A stretch of 10,020 nt of DNA from Wolbachia sp. (GTDB taxonomy: Bacteria > Pseudomonadota > Alphaproteobacteria > Rickettsiales > Anaplasmataceae), in assembly GCA_028803175.1 (NCBI GenBank), contig JARBCG010000153.1, positions 1-10,020 on the forward strand, given 5' to 3'. The translations under genes were made by a program, and so were the position numbers. How positions within the stretch are numbered: the stretch's first letter is position 1; each line of letters opens with the position of its first letter. This document shows, one piece after another, positions 1 to 7,453 of the stretch. The notes below the pieces were generated by a model. It was not told the DNA's origin and ran no database searches. It saw only the letters and a program-made list of their open reading frames with translations.

Positions 1-57
1 AAAATCATCTACGAAGCAAAATAATTCTATGCTATCCTTCTTCTCTTGTGTACCTCC
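1..57 (-). pseudogene. IS982-like transposase, N-terminal fragment at the window edge
   Basis: Read on the minus strand, these bases give a frame containing KKDSIELFCFVDDF, which runs off the left edge. An acidic-hydrophobic stretch ending in F-C-x-x-D-D-F is typical of the start of IS982-family transposases, which are DDE enzymes common in Wolbachia. A strong AGGAGG (minus strand, bases 54-59) precedes it, as expected for a gene start. However, no ATG, GTG or TTG lies in frame between the upstream TAA (58-60) and the motif, so the start codon seems to have been lost. I therefore call it a fragment or pseudogene. Only about 18 residues are visible, so the family call rests on one short motif and could be wrong. 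Confidence 0.42.
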
Positions 58-118
58 TTAATTTTTTTTACAACATTGGAGTTTACCCTATTTGCCTGGC
101 TTTTTTATTTTCTTCTAA

Positions 119-382
119 CCCATAGTTGGCGTTACAATAGGAAAGGCTTTTATGATAACAGCAGGAAGTATTAGAGTGATTGGCGAAATAGTTTTTATTG
201 GTACTGCTTTCTATTTGTTAGCAGTAGTAATAGAACTCAACAATATAATAAAAGAATGGGATGAAATTTTAGAACAGCAATACAAAGGATAACTTGTAGA
301 AGATGAACCAACTGCTTCAATAGAAGAAATACAGGAACCAAATGTTACTAAGCAAAATGAAGGTATTTCCGCACCTACTTAA
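119..382 (+). pseudogene. broken small membrane protein gene
   Basis: One frame is readable from just after a TAA at 116-118. An ATG at 152 opens 46 codons that end at a TAA (290-292). The same frame then continues for 29 more codons to a TAA at 380-382. The first part has a hydrophobic helix (IVFIGTAFYLLAVVIEL). The second part is acidic and polar (VEDEPTASIEEIQEP). A membrane helix followed by a charged tail in the same frame suggests one gene split by a nonsense mutation. The frame also stays open upstream of the ATG for 11 codons, so the N-terminus may have been cut off, perhaps by the transposase-like sequence to the left. I do not recognise the family. No ribosome binding site is evident. 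Confidence 0.42.
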
Positions 383-492
383 ATTATGCTCTATCATTTT
401 GGCATAGAGATTTCATAGTATACCTGATTTATATTTATAACGTTTTAAAATCTATGATAGACTTAAAAGATTATTGAATTATATTGTAACAT

Positions 493-756
493 ATGGTAAA
501 AGATGAGAAATCAAAAACAATTTTTGAAGTAGAAGGTGTGGTTACTGCTTTGTTACCTGCTGCAGAGTTTAGAGTGAAGTTAGATAATGAATATGAAATT
601 ATCTGCCATGTATCGGGTAAAGTAAGAAGGAGTAAGATACGTATTGTTATCGGAGATAGTCTATTAGTTGAGATGAGTATCTATGATAGAAATGCAAAAA
701 AGGGGAGAATAATAAGAAGGCTGAAAGGTACAAGTGACAGAACGATATCTCAATAA
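493..756 (+). CDS. infA: translation initiation factor IF-1
   Basis: IF-1 binds the A site of the 30S ribosomal subunit and, with IF-2 and IF-3, sets up initiator tRNA selection. The 87 residues form the usual single S1/OB-fold domain. FEVEGVVTALLPAAEFRVKL (about 11-30) matches the family start, followed by ICHVSGKVRRSKIRI (about 37-51), where IF-1 normally has AHISGKMR and IRI, then GDSLLVEMSIYD and KKGRIIRR. The protein is about 15 residues longer than the common 72, from a charged N-terminal lead and a C-terminal tail (GTSDRTISQ). The tail is encoded where the gene overlaps maf by 23 nt. The ATG at 493 has no good Shine-Dalgarno sequence, but no better start fits the domain. Likely co-transcribed with maf. 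Confidence 0.95.
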   Translation: MVKDEKSKTIFEVEGVVTALLPAAEFRVKLDNEYEIICHVSGKVRRSKIRIVIGDSLLVEMSIYDRNAKKGRIIRRLKGTSDRTISQ

Positions 757-1330
757 TCTTATTCTTGCTTCATCATCAGAAAGGCGCACAGCTCTACTAA
801 AACAGATAAATATTAGGCCAGGTTTAATTTTACCTGCAGATATAGATGAAACTCCCTTAAAAAAAGAGCTCCCGAAAGATTATTCAATACGCATGGCAAA
901 AAACAAAGCTGAAAAAGTGCAAAGCTCAAATCCAGATTATTTTGTACTAGGTGTTGATACAGTTGTTGCATGTGGTAGAAGAATATTACCTAAGACAGAA
1001 AATATTGAGCAAGCGGAAAAGTGTATTCGTTTATTATCAGGAAGAAGGCACAGAGTGTATACTAGTATTTGTTTATTAACTCCAGGTCGATCTAAGCAAC
1101 ATATTAGAACTGTGGTTACAATTGTGAAATTTAGACGTCTAAGCGAGCAAGAAATTAATTATTATTTAGCATCGGAAGAGTGGAAGGATATGGCAGATGT
1201 GTGCAATATACAAGGCCTTGCAGGGATGTTTGTATTATTTTTGCGCGGTTCCTACTCTTCCATTATAGGGTTGCCATTGCACGAGACTTATTGTTTGTTA
1301 AGCAATTATTTTAATCTCAATTTACATTGA
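734..1330 (+). CDS. maf: Maf family nucleoside triphosphate pyrophosphatase
   Basis: Maf proteins hydrolyse non-canonical or excess nucleoside triphosphates to the monophosphate and pyrophosphate in the cytoplasm; older annotations say septum formation inhibitor. The 198-residue length is normal. Family motifs appear in order: LASSSERR (11-18, substrate phosphate binding), ADIDET (35-40), MAKNKAEKV (54-62), GVDTVV (73-78, Asp75 the expected catalytic acid), LSGRRHRVYT (101-110) and GSYSSIIGLPLHET (172-185). The start is GTG, preceded by AAAGG at 724-728; the first ATG is codon 54, which would remove the active site, so GTG is well supported. It overlaps infA by 23 nt in another frame, implying translational coupling. 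One oddity: the loop usually close to GKAGGYxIQG reads KDMADVCNIQG (151-161), losing the glycines and the lysine but keeping the glutamine. Confidence 0.92.
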   Translation: MTERYLNNLILASSSERRTALLKQINIRPGLILPADIDETPLKKELPKDYSIRMAKNKAEKVQSSNPDYFVLGVDTVVACGRRILPKTENIEQAEKCIRLLSGRRHRVYTSICLLTPGRSKQHIRTVVTIVKFRRLSEQEINYYLASEEWKDMADVCNIQGLAGMFVLFLRGSYSSIIGLPLHETYCLLSNYFNLNLH

Positions 1331-3274
1331 TATTCCGCTTTCGTGTTTTTGTTGTAGCTTGGTAATACGTTCAGCCCAAAGTTGATTAATCTGTTTTGAT
1401 AGTTTTTGACTATTATTTCCCATCCCAATCCTGTTCTGATCATGAATGCTAGTTTTGTTAGTATGTTTAGTTGAAAGTCTGTGTTCTTCTTTTTCTATAC
1501 TATCGGTTTCTAACTTCCCTGTTTTATCTTTTAACCATATGTATATAGGCTTATCTTTCTTTACTTGTTCTAAGAATGGATTATAAGCATTTACAGGTGG
1601 AGTATTTTGCAGTAATTTGTGGTACCGATATTAATTTTTTATTTTCATTTCTCCGTTTTAATACTTCTTCTAACTCACTCATAACTTTTTCAGCTTGATT
1701 ATATTGAGTATTTTTTAGTTTTGCAATTTTGCCACCAGTTTGCTTATTTTCATCGGAAAGTGATGAAGTATTATAGTATCCTCTGTTAAAATTTAGTAGT
1801 CCATTATTAAAATTCTTGCTATAGGAAGATTTTCTAGGAATTACATTAGAGTTTTGCTCAGTTTCAGGTCTCTATTCATCAAATAATTATCTATCTTCTA
1901 ACGCTTCTCAAAACAATTCCTCTTTTGGGTCGGAATTAACCCCACCTTTGCTACTTTGAGAATTATATGTGTTAGCTGGTTGTTCACTAGCAGTTTGGAT
2001 TGGTCACTTTCTACTATTTTTACATCTACTGGAATTTCTTTTAGTAATCCAGCTTCTATTAAACGTTCTCTAGTTTTTGAGCTAATGAAATATTCTTTAG
2101 AGTTGATTCTTTTTAACCAATGCTTTTCCTGTTTAAATTTCTTCATTAACTCTGGCTCCTCTTAAGCCTTATTACTACCAATTTTGTTATGGTTAACAGG
2201 ATTTAACGGGAATTTTTTATTTTCGTCTAATTTACCGAGAAATTCCTCAGTAAAGTTTGATTACCTTGCCCAATATTTTTTCTTGGCTTTTCAGAATTTG
2301 TCTGAGGTTGTAGGCGGATAGTGTTAATTGGAGTTTAGGAACTAGAATTTAAGTATAGATCGCCAAATTTTACATCCCTATTTGCAGCCAACTGCTTATC
2401 AGTGACATCATCACTTTGATATGCTTGGTAAAGCTATCACCATTAATATTAACTTTGATCTTACATTCTTTTCCTTTAACATATCATTTTAGTGTCATTT
2501 CATATTAGCCATCAGTGACAACATATTGTCTTACTCCTTTTGGAGACACAACACCGTGCATTCCACTTTTTCCATTTCTGTTCAATGTTGAAAATCCTGA
2601 GATTCCGTTGTTTTTACAAAAAGAACTATTCAAAAATTCGCTGACTTTCAATTCTTCTTTGTCGCCTTTTAATTGAATTTTTGCACAACTACCATATATT
2701 GATACCTATTCTATGTTATTTTGAATATATTTACTTAGTTGGTTTTTTACTTCATTTTATAGGTCTTGTTTAGACTTATATATGTTGCATATTTTATCTT
2801 GATTTACGGCTTTCCAGATTAGAGACTTTCCAGTATTTTGTCCTGTGTTATCTTCTATGTTGAGGCTAGCACCACGTACTATTAGAAACCCTGCTACCTT
2901 TATTGAATTATTTTATCATATTTTTTTTCTAAATGAATTGCTTTATTCAGTAAGCACATTAAAGGAGTGTTGCCTTCCTTATCACGGTGATTAATATCTA
3001 TACCTGATTGCAATACAGCACATATTGTTTCTTTTACTAAATCTATACTTTTACTACAAGTTACGGCAAGATGAAGTGGTGGCGAAGAATTTTCCTGACT
3101 TACTACGAATGTTGTGTTATAGTCTTCAATCAATTTTCTATATTTCTTATATTTACCTTTCCCTATAGTGCTATTAATATAAGCTTCTGGTATACTATTA
3201 TTTTTTAAAAAAGAAAATTGCTTAATAAAATCATCTAAATTTTCTGCGCTTTTGTTCTGCTGCGATCCTATCAT
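1322..3274 (-). pseudogene. decayed ankyrin-repeat protein gene
   Basis: The longest intact piece (3274 to 2900) encodes 124 residues with ankyrin signatures: SSPPLHLAVTCSKSIDLVKE, LQSGIDINHRDKEGNTPLM. The reading then shifts frame near 2903 and goes on with VAGFLIVRGASLNIEDNTG, the end of another ankyrin repeat. Following protein-like sequence down the strand requires crossing in-frame stops at 2757-2759, 2706-2708, 2505-2507, 2484-2486, 2335-2337, 2162-2164 and 1872-1874, and frame changes near 2450, 2262, 1898 and 1612. The distal segments still read like protein: a charged helical piece (MKKFKQEKHWLKRINSKEYF, encoded just below 2146), then NNGLLNFNRGYYN, VMSELEEVLKRRNENKK, and a C-terminus ending LWAERITKLQQKHESGISM at a TAA (1322-1324). 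The C-terminal part is of unknown function. Its 3' end overlaps the last 9 bases of maf, tail to tail. It is divergent from the intact ankyrin gene. Confidence 0.82.
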
Positions 3275-3525
3275 ATAACCATCTACTTTTAATCTAGCTA
3301 ATATAATTATTTTAGAGCAGAGTTAAATTTTTATTAATAAGGTTATACTAGGACTAACAATGATTGCACTGTGTAGTGAGTTAGAAGATGGTTTGAAGTT
3401 TGATAACTGTATTAAAACAGTATTATCTAACATGCCTAAATTATGTTAATTTAAATGTTGCTTTTTTTACGTAAGAAAAGTAGATATATTAATGGAGAAG
3501 TTATACTTACATTGATATAACCTAT

Positions 3526-3550
3526 TATTCTATGTGTTGCATATAGAATA
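3526..3550 (+). promoter_or_regulatory. 11-bp hairpin in the leader of the ankyrin gene
   Basis: TATTCTATGTG (3526-3536) and CATATAGAATA (3540-3550) pair over all 11 positions, with one G-T pair, around the 3-base loop TTG. The hairpin ends 24 bases before the start codon and 14 before the AGGAGG. It has no T-run, so it is not a standard terminator. It could be a 5' mRNA stabiliser, a binding site for a dimeric regulator, or a dispersed palindrome. Confidence 0.5.
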
Positions 3551-3564
3551 GTTTTAAAGGTTAG

Positions 3565-3570
3565 AGGAGG
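3565..3570 (+). promoter_or_regulatory. strong ribosome binding site of the ankyrin gene
   Basis: A full AGGAGG lies 4 bases before the ATG at 3575. It fixes the start of the 1287-residue protein. It is clearly stronger than the sites in front of infA, the MFS gene or heme A synthase in this window, which suggests efficient translation. Confidence 0.8.
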
Positions 3571-3574
3571 CAAT

Positions 3575-6500
3575 ATGGTTACTCAATATTTAAAACAATG
3601 TGGTCAAGCTCTTTTTGAAATAGGCAAAAAAATGTTCTTACAGAAAGAGGATGAATCTAATATCAATAATAGTGAATCACCAATATTAACAAGTAATCAG
3701 GAGAGGTTATGCAAGGAACTAGATGATGCTGTCTGTGGTATAAATAACACTATAGGGAAACCTTTCTGTGATCGTAATGGCAATACGATTAATTTTAACT
3801 ATGGCTGTGTTAGGTATTTAGAAGAATTTCTAAACAACAATAAAGATGATAAAGATTTAAAATTCGTTCTTAACCTTAAAGGAGGAGAAACCAAGTCAAC
3901 AGTGTTACACAACCTTGTTGATTGGAATATTGAAGCCGTGGGTATGCTTTTGAATGCAGGAGCTGATCCTAATATACGGAACGGAAAAGGGAGATCAGCA
4001 ATAGAGTGTGCTATTGATACTGCCTGTAAGGGTTGGGATGATGTTTCATGTTATGTGTCTGTTATAGAGCTTCTAGTTACTGCAAAAGCTGATCCCAATG
4101 CGAAAAGCCAAGGTAAAGCAGTATTGGAACTTGTTACTGCTTCTATAGATTATTTTAACAAAGCAGAATGTATAAGAGTTGCAAAACTTCTTGTTGCTTC
4201 CGGAGCAGATATAAACTCAAGTGATAGATGTGGGCAAACATTGTTACATCGTGTATCTAACGGCCAGGAGGGTATTGCTGAGCTATTACTAGCATCAGTA
4301 AAAGATGATAAAAGAAAAAGAGATAAACTGATCAATGCACGGGATGAGAATGGCAATACTCCACTACACTGCGCTGTGGAGCATGTTGGATTTAGCAATG
4401 TAGTGGAATTATTAATAGAACATCAGGCTGATTATACGATTAAAAATAATAGAGGAGATACACCTTTACATGTTGCTGGCCATAAAAAAGGTGATAGTAA
4501 TATGAAACCACTTTTGGGACAAAATTTATGTTTTGGTGCTGATACAGCTTTTATAAAGGAAGGTTTAATTACTGATATTGTGAAACATTTTTTGAGAAAA
4601 AATCTGGATATCAATGTTAAGGATGTGGATAATGCTACACCATTATTAATAGCTTCCAGGTTTGGGTCAGCTGATATAGTAAGACTTTATCTAGACCATG
4701 GAGCAGATATTCATTCTAAGGACAAGTATGGCAATTCTGCATTGCATTGTGCTGCTAGCAATAAATACACTGATAATGATGCAGAACATGATAAGTCTCT
4801 TCAGGTGGATCGTAAAGATTGTACAGTAAATTATAAAGAAATTAAAGATAATAGAGAGATTATTAAGATTCTTATGGGTAAAGGCATAAACGCACATAAA
4901 GACAAAAAGATAGACGTTAATGTTAAAAATAGGTACGGACATACACCATTATTTTCTGCTGTTGAGCATAGGAAATATGCAAATACTCAACTTCTTCTTG
5001 GAAATGGGGCAGATGTAGATGCAATAGATGAGAATGGGTTTAAAGCAATACACTTTGCGATTAAGCAAGGAAGTCTTGAGTTGCTTAAGATTCTTTTGCC
5101 TAAAATACTAGAGAGAGATGAACATGGTAATCCTAATACATATGATGACGGTAATAAGATAGAGGAAATTGATACTGAAAAAACTAAGGAGCTGCTAAGT
5201 ATTATAGATAAAAAAGGTAATACACTTATTCATCATGCAGTAAGATGGGGTTGCGATGAAGAAATGTTAAATTTTCTTGTAGAACATGGAGTTGATATTA
5301 ACAAGAAAAATGACCATGACATATCTCCAATCCATATTACAGCTAAATATGGAAAATTCAGTCAAATGAAGTTTTTTGTAGATAACAAAGCAGATCTTAA
5401 TATTAGGTGTGGTAAATTTTCAAAATCTGTGATCGACAGTACAGGAAAAGAAAAAGAACTTTCTGGCAATACTCTTGATCATTGTATTAGTGTTCGAGAT
5501 GGCAATGTGGATGCTAGTAGCACTGTAGATATAACAGATAACACTGAGCACAAAGAAGCTCCTGCAATTTCAATAGTAGTTGATAATGATAACTGTAATA
5601 CTACAGCTATGCTTTTAGGAGTTGGGGCAAAACCAAGTGTTGAAGATAGTATAGGTTGGTTACCATTACATATTGCAATTAAACGAGTATGTGATCATGG
5701 TTGTAAAGAGGAAGAAAGGCAAGAAAAATATGAGATGATAAGAACTTTAGCATCTGTTTCAGATGTTGAGTGTTTAATGTCCGGCATTGATAAAAAATCT
5801 AAGACTTATAAGGATCAGTTTTTTGAAAAGATTAAAGATTCTCTAATAGATGCACTGGAGATAATTAATGAAAAAATGAAAAATTCATTAGTGGATAGAT
5901 CAGAGATAGTTGATGATAGAAAGATTAGGAGAAAAGTCATAGAGGCTTTTCGTAGTATTATGTCAGAAGTAACGGATAGTAAAAAAGAGATAAACAAGAT
6001 ATTGAAAGGAGCTATTGAAAACAAAAACGGTGAAAGGTTACCTAATGCTCCAATAAGTGAGAAAGCAGGCACTTCTTCACTTGATGATGATTTTTATAAT
6101 TCAATAGGTTCTCATGTTACAAGACCTGTTCTTTATCCAGATCTTTCTGAGGAATTAGCTGATAATTTCGGTCATTGGAATGGTGATTATAATTGGTTTA
6201 TGCTGGAAAATATTTTAGAAGAAGAAGGACGTCCTAAGCTGCTTGGTTGTGGAGATATCAATGATAATTATGTGAATATTGATAATGGTACATCTGCTTG
6301 GTCCAATGCTTCACAAAAAAGTATAGAGAATAATATAGGTAAACAAGAAAATGAATTACCACCTACTCAAACAAATAATGTTGAAAAAAGATTTAATAAA
6401 AAGCCTAAGGAAGCCTCTTTCAAGCTAGCGTTGAGTCAACAAAGAGAGCTGGAAGAATTCTTAGTTAGAGTGTCAAAAGTAAAGGATGTAGGAGAATTAA

Positions 6501-7438
6501 ATGATGTTGTAGATGAAGCTTTAAAGCTTGGAGTAAGAATAAACTCTGCTCAATATAATAGTAATACATTTACAAATGCAGTGATATCTAAAATGGGTCA
6601 GTTAAATAAAGTAAATGCAAATTACAAAATTACCAGCGATATAATATGTAAATTGGCATCAAGAGGAGCAATATTAAATGATGATAATAAAATAGATTTT
6701 GTAAAATTTGTTAAAGAATTAGAGGTGAAATTTAAATATCATAAAACTAATATAAAGCGAGCTTACTTAAAGCATAAGAGTCGTATCAAAGAATTTCGGG
6801 AAATTATTGAAAGTGCAATTAGTAATGGTAAGCTTGAAAAGTTAGAAATAGATAATACTGCTTTTTCTTTGGAATATTCGGAAGATAGTATAATTGATGT
6901 TGCAAAAGTTACGGACGGAGCAAAGAGTTTGTGGCTAAATCAGGGTGATATAGAGCTTGGTGGTAATATAGTAAAAGTCGGTGAAAGTGAGGTAGAAATT
7001 AAGGTAGGTAGTGGTGTAAGAGACTATACTAATCTTTCAGATAATGGTGATATAACGTTAACATTTTACACCAGTTTAGGAGAATTAGAGGTTAGATTAT
7101 ATTCCGACATACAATACAAAGGCATAGTAAGAGTGGATGTTTATGATCAAGATAAATTTAATAAATTAATAGATATTGAAGAAGAAATAGGAAAAAATTG
7201 CTTACTAGGGGGAGATTCTGTTTGTGAGGCGATTGAACAAGGGTATTTTGAAAGGTCTGGAAAACTTCTGCGTGCTTCTGAGACAATCAGCCTATCTGAA
7301 AAAGATACAAAGGAAATGAAAGAAGCGGCAAGAAATTTGCAGTGCAGTGAAATAGTGCATTCTTTATTAGATGATGTATGCCTTCCAAAAGTGTCTGCAC
7401 ATAAAAATAAAGCAAGAATAGTGGCACCAGGAGGTTGA
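3575..7438 (+). CDS. large ankyrin-repeat protein, candidate secreted effector
   Basis: The 1287-residue protein has no signal peptide and no membrane helix. Residues 1-105 are a non-repeat N-terminal region. About 14 ankyrin repeats fill 108-715, with clear copies at 261-293 (NTPLHCAVEH...), 354-386 (ATPLLIASRFG...ADIVRLYLDHGADI), 456-488, 549-582 and 583-614. Several are stretched by insertions, notably 300-340, 395-430, 515-545 and 615-670. A charged helical region follows (about 745-815), containing a 15-residue tandem duplication at 755-784. Then come a low-complexity acidic/Asn-rich stretch (about 835-945) and an unrecognised C-terminal region (950-1287) of helices, a probable beta-rich part (about 1115-1195) and a basic tail (HKNKARIVAPGG). 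Ankyrin repeats bind proteins; in Wolbachia and relatives many such proteins are suspected type IV secretion substrates, but the sequence does not prove that here. The frame is intact over 3.9 kb, arguing that it is functional. It converges on the MFS gene with a 15-base gap. Confidence 0.93.
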   Translation: MVTQYLKQCGQALFEIGKKMFLQKEDESNINNSESPILTSNQERLCKELDDAVCGINNTIGKPFCDRNGNTINFNYGCVRYLEEFLNNNKDDKDLKFVLNLKGGETKSTVLHNLVDWNIEAVGMLLNAGADPNIRNGKGRSAIECAIDTACKGWDDVSCYVSVIELLVTAKADPNAKSQGKAVLELVTASIDYFNKAECIRVAKLLVASGADINSSDRCGQTLLHRVSNGQEGIAELLLASVKDDKRKRDKLINARDENGNTPLHCAVEHVGFSNVVELLIEHQADYTIKNNRGDTPLHVAGHKKGDSNMKPLLGQNLCFGADTAFIKEGLITDIVKHFLRKNLDINVKDVDNATPLLIASRFGSADIVRLYLDHGADIHSKDKYGNSALHCAASNKYTDNDAEHDKSLQVDRKDCTVNYKEIKDNREIIKILMGKGINAHKDKKIDVNVKNRYGHTPLFSAVEHRKYANTQLLLGNGADVDAIDENGFKAIHFAIKQGSLELLKILLPKILERDEHGNPNTYDDGNKIEEIDTEKTKELLSIIDKKGNTLIHHAVRWGCDEEMLNFLVEHGVDINKKNDHDISPIHITAKYGKFSQMKFFVDNKADLNIRCGKFSKSVIDSTGKEKELSGNTLDHCISVRDGNVDASSTVDITDNTEHKEAPAISIVVDNDNCNTTAMLLGVGAKPSVEDSIGWLPLHIAIKRVCDHGCKEEERQEKYEMIRTLASVSDVECLMSGIDKKSKTYKDQFFEKIKDSLIDALEIINEKMKNSLVDRSEIVDDRKIRRKVIEAFRSIMSEVTDSKKEINKILKGAIENKNGERLPNAPISEKAGTSSLDDDFYNSIGSHVTRPVLYPDLSEELADNFGHWNGDYNWFMLENILEEEGRPKLLGCGDINDNYVNIDNGTSAWSNASQKSIENNIGKQENELPPTQTNNVEKRFNKKPKEASFKLALSQQRELEEFLVRVSKVKDVGELNDVVDEALKLGVRINSAQYNSNTFTNAVISKMGQLNKVNANYKITSDIICKLASRGAILNDDNKIDFVKFVKELEVKFKYHKTNIKRAYLKHKSRIKEFREIIESAISNGKLEKLEIDNTAFSLEYSEDSIIDVAKVTDGAKSLWLNQGDIELGGNIVKVGESEVEIKVGSGVRDYTNLSDNGDITLTFYTSLGELEVRLYSDIQYKGIVRVDVYDQDKFNKLIDIEEEIGKNCLLGGDSVCEAIEQGYFERSGKLLRASETISLSEKDTKEMKEAARNLQCSEIVHSLLDDVCLPKVSAHKNKARIVAPGG
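5837..5926 (+). repeat. 45-nt tandem duplication inside the ankyrin protein gene
   Basis: Two adjacent 45-nt units (5837-5881 and 5882-5926) encode DSLIDALEIINEKMK and NSLVDRSEIVDDRKI. By hand count, 28 of 45 bases agree, and the shared pattern is S-L-x-D-x-x-E-I. This is an old in-frame duplication in the charged helical region that follows the ankyrin repeats, lengthening a helix. Confidence 0.6.
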
Positions 7439-7453
7439 ATTTAGCTATAGTTG

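Larger units (their letters stand above)
3275..3574. other. divergent spacer between the two ankyrin loci
   Basis: This 300-bp AT-rich spacer separates the dead ankyrin gene (minus) from the live one (plus) and should hold the promoter of the latter. A 29-codon frame, ATG at 3360 to TAA at 3447-3449 (starts MIALCSELEDGLKF), is present on the plus strand. It has no ribosome binding site and matches nothing I know, so I treat it as a remnant or chance frame. The right-hand part has several AT-rich hexamers that could serve as -10 boxes, but no convincing -35/-10 pair. The clear structured element is the hairpin at 3526-3550. Confidence 0.5.

Noticed and set aside
25..175. Open hydrophobic plus-strand frame (FYAILLLLC...)
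   Set aside because: No start codon or ribosome site; the left part is antisense to the transposase-like frame and the composition is simply T-rich.
389..409. CTCTAT...ATAGAG hairpin after the broken small gene, considered as a terminator
   Set aside because: Only a 6-bp AT-rich stem with a 9-base loop and no T-run after it.
1956..2165. 69-codon plus-strand frame inside the ankyrin pseudogene
   Set aside because: It lies antisense to a segment with protein-like sequence on the minus strand, is hydrophobic by complementarity, and has no ribosome site.
4691..4942. Minus-strand frames with membrane-like sequence under the ankyrin gene (also near 4150, 4432 and 5815)
   Set aside because: All are antisense to an intact coding gene; their hydrophobic look follows from complementing Lys/Asp/Asn-rich codons.
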